Of a DNA stretch of 64,000 bases, positions 55,204-64,000 are shown one piece after another. Each line of letters starts with the position of its first letter. Within the stretch, counting starts at the first letter, position 1. The translations under genes were made by a program, and so were the position numbers. A model generated the notes under the pieces. That model made no database searches. It saw nothing but the letters and a program-made list of their open reading frames with translations, and had not been told where the DNA came from. This stretch comes from Linnemannia elongata (taxonomy: Eukaryota; Mortierellomycota; Mortierellomycetes; Mortierellales; Mortierellaceae), in assembly GCA_036320915.1 (NCBI GenBank), contig JAXBDG010000001.1, forward strand, positions 1,922,001-1,986,000, written 5' to 3'.

Positions 55204-58200
55204 ATGGAAGCTTTCATGAACAGCAACAACATCGAGACCAACGGCTCCTGGGCCGGTGCCCTCCCCGTCAAGCAGGGTCTCTATGACCCCGAGAACGAGA
55301 AGGACTCTTGCGGTGTCGGTTTTATCGCCAACATCAAGGGAGAGCACTCCCACCGCATCCTCAAGGACGCCTCCAACATTCTCTGCAACATGGTATGTTC
55401 ACTCCCCACTTCCTCGGCTCTCTTATTTTTTATCGCTCCTTACCCCACTTTCGCTCCTTTACTCTTTCATTCCATTCCATCTCATCCGCAGCTTGTCAGC
55501 AAGCTTGACTGCTCACCTCACCCTGTGTTCCTCTCACGCTAGTCCCCACAGCACAACACCATACAACACCCACGTTTTTCTTCCTTCGTTTTGTTTACAT
55601 ACGCAAACAAACACCTGTTTCACACACCCATACACCCTTTCATCTCATCATTGTCGTGTCAGATCAAATATCCATCTCACACAAGAAAAAAAAATCAATT
55701 TATTTTATTTATTATGCGTAGACTCATCGTGGTGCTACTTCTGCCGATCCTCGCGACGGTGATGGTGCCGGTGTCATGACCGGTATGCCCCACACCTTCA
55801 TGGTCGAGGAGGCCTCCCGCCTCAACATCACCCTCCCCGGCCAGGGTGAGTACGCCGTCGGTAACGTCTTCCTCCGCCCCGATGAGCCCCATGTCCACGA
55901 GCAAAAGTCGACTTTCGAGTCCATTGCCCAACAGATCGGCCTCAAGGTCCTCGGCTGGCGTGCCGTCCCCGTCGATAACTCCATCCTCGGACCCTCTGCA
56001 AAGTCAAAGGAGCCCTCGATCCAACAACCTTTTGTCGTCCTTGACCCTGCTGTCCATGCAAAGTTCGACAACAAGCTCTTCAACCGTCAGTTGTATCTCT
56101 TGAGAAAGCAGGCCACCCACGCCATCACCCTCAAGAACTGGTTCTACATCTGCTCGCTCTCCAACCAGAACATTGTTTACAAGGGTCAGCTCTCGCCCGT
56201 TCAGGTCTACGACTTCTTCTATGATCTTCAGAACCACAAGTACACCACCCACTTTGCCTTGGTCCACTCTCGTTTCTCGACCAACACCTTCCCTTCTTGG
56301 GATCGTGCTCAACCTATGCGATGGGCTGCTCACAACGGTAAGCGCTCCTCTCCCTCCATTATCTTCCCTTTCAAGATTATCATATGAGTAATCTGGCCTT
56401 CCTACACTGCGAGTCGTGCAAGCAGAGATACAAACACACGACAAACCCTTATTTCAACCATATCAACAAACAACAGCAATCAACACAAACAAACAAACCT
56501 TGTCGACAAACAACACACAATGCGCGTACAACAAGAGACTACATCCACCCTTTCCTTCCTTCGGTCTTTTTTTTGCGGGGAGACAGGATAAAGAACAGAA
56601 AAGAAGAGGTCACTATCTGGTTAAGGTTCAATTCAAAATAATTCTCCTTGAGTACTCTATCCAGCATTGGCCAATCATATCAGCGCATCTTATCTCGCAC
56701 TCCCGACCAGGGAGGCGTTAGCTCTCTCTGTTCCATGCAACTTGGGCGATGACTTGTTGTTTCTCTCCGCCCATGTGACATTCTGCGACCGAATCCACCT
56801 ATGATATCAGCGATTTTCCTTCTTTTCTGTACCCTCTCCCCCCCTTTTAATTTTTTTTTTTTTTTTTTTTTTTTTTTTGGCTCAAATTCAATCCACGCTT
56901 GTTGGCACTATCTGACACACTAATTCTATGTTTCTATATGTTATCACCAAACAATAGGTGAGATCAACACTCTCCGTGGTAACAAGAACTGGATGAGGGC
57001 ACGCGAGGGTGTCATGTCTTCCGACTACTTTGGCTCCGACCTCCAGAAGCTGTTCCCCATCATCGAGGAGGGTGGTTCCGACTCCTCGGCCTTCGATAAC
57101 GTCCTCGAGTTGCTCGTCGTCAACGGCGTCCTCACCCTCCCCGAGGCCATCATGATGATGTTGCCCGAAGCCTGGCAGTCAAACGCCAATATCGAGCCTG
57201 AAAAGAAGGCCTGGTACGAGTGGGCTGCCTGTCTCATGGAGCCCTACGATGGTCCCGGTAAGTTTTCTAAAAAAATGTTCACTTTAGTTTTGACTGCCAT
57301 CGCGTGGTCCAATGACAACAGTGCTCACCATTGAACTTTAGTTACTAATATGGTTTGTTTCTCTAAACCCTCATGATACTATAGCCTTGATGACTTTCTC
57401 TGACGGACGTTACTGCGGTGCTTCCTTGGACAGAAACGGTCTTCGTCCTTGCCGTTTCTACAAGACCACCGATGGACTCATGATCTGCGCCTCCGAGGTC
57501 GGAACCATGAACATTGCCCCCGAGCGCATTCTCGAGAAGGGTCGTCTCCAGCCCGGAAAGATGCTCTTGGTCGATACCTTGGAGGGTCGTGTTGTCGATG
57601 ACCGCGAATTGAAGCTCTCAATCGCTGCCCGCCACAACTTCCGCCAGTGGGTCGACACCCAGATGTTGTCGATTGATGACGCTCTCGCTAACGCCCCCAA
57701 GTTCGACATGGTTGCCTCGGTCGACAATGTTCCTTTGACTCAGGATCCACGCCTTCCTGCCTTCAAGTTCACCATCGAGCAGCTCAACCTTCTCCTTCTC
57801 CCCATGACCACTGACGGAAAGGAGGCCTTGGGCTCCATGGGTAACGATGCTCCTCTTGCCTGTCTCTCGAGCGAGCCCCAGATTGTCTTTGAGTACTTCC
57901 GCCAGCTGTTCGCCCAGGTCACCAACCCTCCCATTGATCCCATTCGTGAGGAGATTGTCATGAGCTTGGAGTGCTATGTCGGACCCGAGGGCAACCTTCT
58001 GGAGATGAACGCCGGCCAGTGTCACAAGTTGAAACTCCCTACCCCCGTTCTCACCTTGAGCGAGATGGAGGCCATCAAGAACTTTGACATCACCCGTGCC
58101 GACTGGACCACCCGTGTCATCGACATTACTTTTGCCAAGAGCGAGGGACCTGCTGGATACCTTCCCTGCCTCGATCGTGTCTGCGCCGAGGTTGCTGCTG

Positions 58201-61200
58201 CTATTGAGGATGGTGTCAAGATTGTTATTCTCTCGGACCGTGGTGCCTCTGCTGACCGTGTTGCCATCTCTTCGTTGATTGCCACCGGTGGTGTCCATCA
58301 CTTCCTTGTCAGCGAGAAGAAGCGTTCCCGTGTTGCCATTGCTGTCGAGACTGCTGAGGCCCGCGAGGTCCACCACGTCTGTGTCCTCCTCGGATATGGT
58401 GCCGATATGAGTAAGTTTAATTTTTGTACTTTTTCTAAAGTGATTATCAAAAGTGTCATATGAAACAACATTTTATCTCGCCTGGGCTAGCCTGGGCTGT
58501 ACCTGGAACAGAGTCACTCACTCACCCTATCTATCTATCTATCTATCTCTTGTCTTCAGTCTGCCCTTACCTTGCTCAGGAGGCCATTCTCAAGCTTCAC
58601 CGCGAGAACGCTATCCGCTCTGAGTCCGGCCCTGAGAAGCTCATCAAGAACTACGTCAAGGCCACCAGTAACGGAATCTTGAAGGTCATGTCCAAGATGG
58701 GTATCTCCACCCTTCAGTCCTACAAGGGTGCCCAGATCTTCGAGGCCCTCGGTCTCGACGAGCCCGTTATTGCTCGCTCCTTTGCCGGTACCGCCTCCAG
58801 AATCAAGGGTGTCGGTTTCGAGCTCTTGGCCTTGGATGCCTTTGCCCTCCATGAGCGTGCCTGGCCCTCGCGCGAGACTGTTGCTGTTGAGGGTATTCCC
58901 GAGTCTGGTGACTACCACTGGCGCAACGGAGCCATCCCCCACATCAACGACCCCGATGGTATTGCCAACCTCCAGGATGCTGTCCGCCGCAAGAACGACA
59001 ACGCCTATGAGGCCTACTCCCGCAACGCCTTTGAGCAGATCAAGTCCTGCACCCTCCGTGGCATGCTCGAGTTTGACTTCACCAAGGCGATCCCCATCCC
59101 TGTTGATGAGGTTGAGCCTTGGACTGAGATTTGCAAGCGCTTCTGCACTGGTGCTATGAGTTACGGATCGATCTCGATGGAAGCCCACTCGACTCTCTCG
59201 ATTGCCATGAACCGCATCGGAGGCAAGTCCAACTCTGGAGAGGGTGGAGAGGATCCTGCCCGTTCGACCCCCAAGGAGAACGGCGACTCACTCCGTTCTT
59301 CGATCAAGCAGATTGCCTCGGGACGTTTCGGTGTGACCTCGTACTACCTCTCTGACGCCGAAGAGATCCAGATCAAGATGGCCCAGGGAGCCAAGCCCGG
59401 TGAGGGTGGTGAATTGCCGTAAGTTTTTTTTCTTCTTTTTGTTCCGTCTTTTTCCTCTGCTCTCCATTTGGTGGCGAAACATGATTTCATGTGAAATTTC
59501 CGACATCACCCGTCCTTTCCTTCGATTGAAGCTAACGTATTTTGTTCCTTCTTTTGAAACTTTAATAGAGGACACAAGGTTTCTGAGGAGATCGGCAAGA
59601 CGCGTCATTCGACCCCCGGTGTCGGTCTCATCTCACCCCCTCCTCACCACGATATCTACTCTATCGAGGATCTGAAGCAGTTGATCTATGACGCGAAGGC
59701 TGCCAACCCTCGCGCTAGAATCTCCGTCAAGCTCGTCTCCGAGGTCGGTGTCGGTGTCATTGCCTCCGGTGTCGCCAAGGCCAAGGCCGATCACATCCTC
59801 ATCTCTGGTCACGATGGTGGTACCGGTGCCTCCCGCTGGACCGGTATCAAGTACGCTGGTCTCCCCTGGGAGCTCGGTCTTGCTGAGTCCCACCAGACCC
59901 TGGTCCTCAACGACCTCCGTGGACGTGTTGTCGTTCAGACTGATGGTCAGATCCGTACCGGTCGCGATGTCGCCATTGCCTGTTTGCTCGGTGCTGAGGA
60001 GTGGGGTTTCGCTACTACTCCCTTGATTGCCCTCGGATGCACCATGATGCGCAAGTGCCACTTGAACACCTGCCCCGTCGGTATTGCCACCCAGGACCCT
60101 TACCTCCGTGAGAAGTTTGCTGGATCGCCCGAACATGTCATCAACTTCTTCTACTATGTTGCCGAGGAGTTGCGTACCATCATGGCCAAGCTTGGATTCC
60201 GCACCATCAACGAGATGGTTGGTCGCACTGATGTCTTGATGGTCGATGAGACCCGTCGTAACCCCAAGACTGCCAACATTGACTTGTCGCCCATCCTCAC
60301 CCCTGCCTTCACCCTCCGCCCTGGTGCAGCCACATTCAACGTCCGCAAGCAGGAGCACATGCACCACACTCGTCTGGACAACAAGTTCATCAGCGAGGCT
60401 CAGGATGCTTTGAACACTGGCAAGCGTGTCGAGCTCGAGGGCCGCGTCGTCAACACTGATCGTGCTCTTGGAACCACTATCTCCTACCACGTCTCCAACA
60501 AGTATGGCGAGAACGGTCTTCCCGACGACACCATCCACATCAACCTCAAGGGCTCCGCCGGTCAGTCTCTCGGAGCCTGGTTGGCTCCCGGTGTCACCAT
60601 CGAGCTCGAGGGTGACTCGAACGATTACGTTGGAAAGGGTCTCTCGGGTGGTCGCCTGATCGTCTACCCTCCCAAGGTCTCGTCCTTCAAGAGCGAGGAG
60701 AACGTCATTATCGGAAACACTTGCTTGTATGGAGCCACCAGCGGAAAGGCCTTCTTCAGCGGTATTGCTGCTGAGCGTTTCGCTGTCCGTAACTCGGGTG
60801 CCACTGCCGTCGTTGAGGGTACCGGTGATCACGGATGCGAGTACATGACTGGTGGTCGTGTTATCGTCCTCGGTACGACTGGTCGCAACTTTGCTGCTGG
60901 TATGTCTGGTGGTATCGCCTACGTTTTGGATCTTACTGGTGACTTCAAGTCTAAGGTCAACATGGAGATGGTTGAGTTTGAGACCGTCAACGATCACGAG
61001 GAGATTGCCTGGTTCAAGGACACCCTCGAGGACCACCGTCACTACACTGGCTCGGCCATTGCTGACCGCATCCTCAAGAACATGGGCCAGTACTTGCCCA
61101 AGGTCGTCAAGGTCATGCCTACTGACTACCGCAAGGTCTTGGAGGCCCAGCGCGCTGCTAAGCTCGCTGCTGCCACCCAGAAGACTGAGGTCGTCCCTCC

Positions 61201-62854
61201 CGTCTTGACTGCCGCTCCCCTGGCTGCCAAGCCCAAGCCCAACGAGCCCGCCCTGGTCGATTTGGAGGACTCGATGGTCGACTCTGAGACGTACAAGAAG
61301 CGCAGCGAGATGGTCGACAAGGTCCGTGGCTTCATGAAGTACAAGCGTCGCGGTGATGCTTACCGCAACCCCAAGAAGCGTACCAAGGACTACAAGGAGA
61401 TCTCTGCCCGTCTCTCTGACGGCGAGCTCCAGGTCCAGGCTGCCCGCTGCATGGACTGCGGTGTCCCATTCTGTCAGTCCAACGCCACCGGATGCCCCAT
61501 TGGAAACATCATCCCCAAGTGGAACGACCTCGTCTTCAAGAACCAGTGGGAGGAGGCCCTCAACCGTCTCTTGATGACCAACAACTTCCCCGAGTTCACA
61601 GGTCGTGTCTGCCCCGCCCCCTGCGAGGGCTCTTGTGTCCTTGGTATCAACGAGCTCCCCGTTGCCATCAAGTCGATCGAGTGCGCCATCATTGACCGTG
61701 GTTTCGAGATGGGCTGGATGAAGCCCCGCCCTCCCACCGTCCGCACCGGTAAGAAGGTCGCTGTCATTGGTTCTGGTCCCGCTGGTTTGGCTGCCGCTGA
61801 CCAGTTGAACAAGGCTGGTCACTTGGTCACCGTTTACGACCGCAATGACCGCTTCGGAGGTCTCTTGATGTACGGTATTCCCAACATGAAGCTCGACAAG
61901 GGCATTGTTCAGCGCCGTATCGACCTCATGGCCGCCGAGGGCATCAACTTTGTCCCCAACACCCACGTCGGAGTCACTACCGACGTTAATGACATCCGCA
62001 GCCAGAACGATGCCCTCATTCTCGCCACTGGAGCCACCTGGCCTCGTGATCTCCCCATCGCCAACCGCAACTTGGACGGTATTCACTTCGCCATGGAGTT
62101 CTTGCAGCTCAACACCCAGTCCCTCCTCGACTCGGAGTTGAACGACGGCAAGTACATCTCTGCCAAGGGCAAGCACGTTGTCGTTATCGGAGGAGGAGAT
62201 ACCGGATGCGACTGCATTGCCACCTCCCTTCGCCATGGCGCCGCCTCGATCGTCAACTTTGAGTTGCTTCCTCAGCCCCCAGCAACCCGTGCCAAGGACA
62301 ACCCCTGGCCCCAGTTCCCCCGTGTCTTCAAGCAAGACTACGGCCACTCCGAGGTTCAGTCTCACTTTGGAAAGGACCCCCGCGAGTACTCGATCGTCAC
62401 CAAGGAGTTTGTCTCAGACGGCAACGGCAAGGTCAAGGGCCTCAACACCATCCGCGTTGAGTGGACCCAGGACGCCTCGGGCCGCTGGTCGATGAAGGAG
62501 ATGACTGGAACTGAACAATACTTCCAGGCAGATTTGGTCCTCCTCTCCATGGGTTTCATGGGCCCTGAGGCTGAGCTCCTCAAGGCTGTCGGCGTCAAGC
62601 TCGATGGTCGTTCCAACATCGAGACCCCCAAGTCCAGCTACCACACCAGCGTCAGCAACGTCTTTGCTGCCGGTGATGCCCGTCGCGGTCAGTCCTTGAT
62701 CGTCTGGGGTATTAACGAGGGTCGTCAGTGCGCCCGTGAGGTTGACGAGTACTTGGTCGGAAACACCCTTTTGCCCGTCACCGGTGGTCTCCAGGCCCGC
62801 TCCTTGAAGAGCTTAACCTTCCCACAGCCTGCTGTCGCCGCCGCCTCCATCTAA
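55204..62854 (+). CDS. GLT1: Glutamate synthase (NADH-type), single-chain GOGAT
   Basis: Six exons: 55204-55392, 55722-56337, 56958-57257, 57385-58410, 58560-59418 and 59569-62854 give 2091 residues, near the ~2145 of yeast. It makes two glutamates from glutamine and 2-oxoglutarate, the GS/GOGAT step of ammonium assimilation. A 35-residue propeptide precedes the Ntn glutaminase nucleophile Cys36 (KDSCGVGF). The synthase domain carries the FMN region ([13 protein letters not shown]) and the 3Fe-4S cysteines C1154, C1160 and C1165. The Gly-rich alpha domain follows ([19 protein letters not shown]). The beta-type C-terminal part has CMDCGVPFC (C1624, C1627, C1632), [13 protein letters not shown], a FAD fold GSGPAG from G1731, and an NAD(P)H fold [12 protein letters not shown]. 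All joins are in frame. Intron 2 (620 nt) holds a poly(T) run. No truncation is seen. Confidence 0.97.
56851..56878. repeat. Poly(T) run in GLT1 intron 2
   Basis: 28 Ts lie about 80 bp before the intron's 3' splice site. The unusually long intron (56338-56957) may have grown by such expansion or by an inserted element. Confidence 0.85.
58525..58549. repeat. (CTAT)n microsatellite in GLT1 intron 4
   Basis: About five to six CTAT units sit just upstream of the polypyrimidine tract and acceptor at 58558-58559. Confidence 0.85.
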
Positions 62855-64000
62855 ACACCACGACATCTACCTGCGACCAACAAACCAAAACCCCAAAACC
62901 CAACCAACATAACCAAACGGAAGCGGGAAAACCAACTACAACAAAAATCGATAACTTTGCGAAAAACAACAACCTCAGTTTTTTTTTTCTCTTTTCCCTT
63001 CAACAACCCAAAGGGAGACACCACCAACAACCATTGAGCCGGTCGAGGTGGGATACTCTCTTTACAGTAGGAGGAAGACAGCCAAAGAGGCTGTCATTTT
63101 CAAAAACAAGTCCCATTTTCTTTATTGTTAGCATTCCCTAGCTTCCACTTATACATATCTTTGCTGCCCATCCACAATGTAACATAGTCAAAAGCAACAC
63201 AAAAATAATAAATTTATAGAGTAAAAAAATCAACGTTTTGCACTTGCGCTTGGAGTTGGAGTTGTGCCATGGTCATATAGGCAGTGAGGAAGGGGGGACG
63301 TGGGAACTTGGGAGAACAACAGCACGAGGCTGAAAAGAGCGATTGATTCTTTGTCGTTGAAGTGCTGACAGACAGGCTCAAACCCATTGGTCCTAGGTGA
63401 CCCCACTCTGTTTAGAGGCGAATTGGGTACCTATCATTGGGGAAAATGCAGCATGAGCAATCAAAGGCCCGACCAGAAGAAGACATAGTGGAAGAAGGCG
63501 AGAGCCCCAGGATAGAAAGCTCCAGAAGGTAGAGAGAGAAGGGGAGGGCTAGATAGATAAATGTCCAGCGGAGGATGGACATCAAGATCAAGGAAAGAAA
63601 GTATATGAGGAAATGATATGAAAGTGATGGCCAAGACGGTCTGACATGGATTGTGGAGGTACTGCTAGCTATTTAGTGGAGGTGAGGTTCGGCCAAAGTC
63701 TAGGAGGGTAGGGGTCGCGGGATCGGCAGAGCATCAGAGCCTTCGGGAGAGATTCCTGGGTTGGAGCTGCCCGGGCCCAGGAGAGCTGGCTAGGCGGGCA
63801 GAAGCGTACTGGGACTAAGGATCGTAGGCGACCGCAGGGACTTGGCCGCAAAATAGACTGCCTGAGGACATGCTTAAGGGGAAGCATGGAATCCTGACAA
63901 CTCTTGCTCTTATTTCGTTTGGCTATCGATGGATGGTGAAATGGAACTCCAAGGACGACGATGAGTGATGTGGAGTGGATCCAATCGCCCCTCTAAACAA
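62855..64000. other. GLT1 3' flank and intergenic sequence to window end
   Basis: A probable polyadenylation region with AATAATAAATT lies near 63204-63220. Beyond it no coding frame is convincing; the rest is purine-rich and unassigned. Confidence 0.5.

Noticed and set aside
59633..62365. A 910-residue open frame antisense to GLT1
   Set aside because: It mirrors the strongly biased C-ending codons of GLT1 exon 6 and its translation is Val/Leu/Gly/Asp-rich without any domain. It is best explained as a shadow frame.

Overview
This is a nuclear contig from a filamentous fungus. Evidence: short GT-AG introns in nearly every housekeeping gene, a single-chain NADH-type glutamate synthase, N-terminal-histidine LPMO-type secreted proteins, TIM23, PEX10 and RPB9 orthologues, an EN-RT-RNase H LINE, and gene-poor CT-rich spacers with long homopolymer runs. 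The overall look fits an early-diverging fungus such as Mortierellomycotina (Mucoromycota). That placement is inference; I could not run a phylogeny.

Layout. 1-1077: 5' part of a type II membrane protein, probably a DUF1647-like glycosyltransferase, on the minus strand. 2408-2480: tRNA-Lys(CTT). 2569-12593: a full-length, apparently intact two-ORF LINE with an 11-bp target-site duplication and a poly(A) tail. 12647-13418: a 5'-truncated, decayed relative of that LINE. 13654-17930: two tandem arrestin-fold genes, one with a PPxY motif. 19706-20732 and 29611-30363: two secreted LPMO-like proteins. 22207-23004: TLC-domain membrane protein. 23979-24869: RPB9. 25201-26933: mitochondrial SLP-2 stomatin. 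27738-28128: a 391-bp terminal-inverted-repeat element. 28227-28299: a second tRNA-Lys(CTT). 33431-33555: a foldback hairpin. 34710-36370: PEX10, with a GC-AG intron cutting the RING finger. 36922-37936: TIM23. 38172-39713: PAM2-like/Q-N-rich/Alba-like protein. 40364-42025: Cys-rich single-pass membrane protein. 44304-46949: mitochondrial dynamin/mitofusin-like protein with ruined GTPase motifs. 47173-48275: secreted, probably GPI-anchored protein. 55204-62854: glutamate synthase GLT1.

Functional themes. Four genes concern mitochondria or peroxisomes (SLP-2, TIM23, the pseudo-GTPase, PEX10). Three or four encode secreted or surface proteins. GLT1 handles ammonium assimilation. The genes are not an operon; the physical links seen are divergent pairs (PEX10/TIM23, TLC/RPB9) and convergent pairs (RPB9/SLP-2, TIM23/Alba, pseudo-GTPase/GPI protein).

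The most interesting structure surrounds the two tRNA-Lys genes. They lie in a diverged duplicated segment. One copy carries the LINE 88 bp upstream and a 162-bp insertion 46 bp downstream. The other has the TIR element about 100 bp downstream. This suggests tRNA-proximal integration. Exon boundaries below were derived by hand from splice sites, reading-frame continuity and family motifs; no alignment was run.
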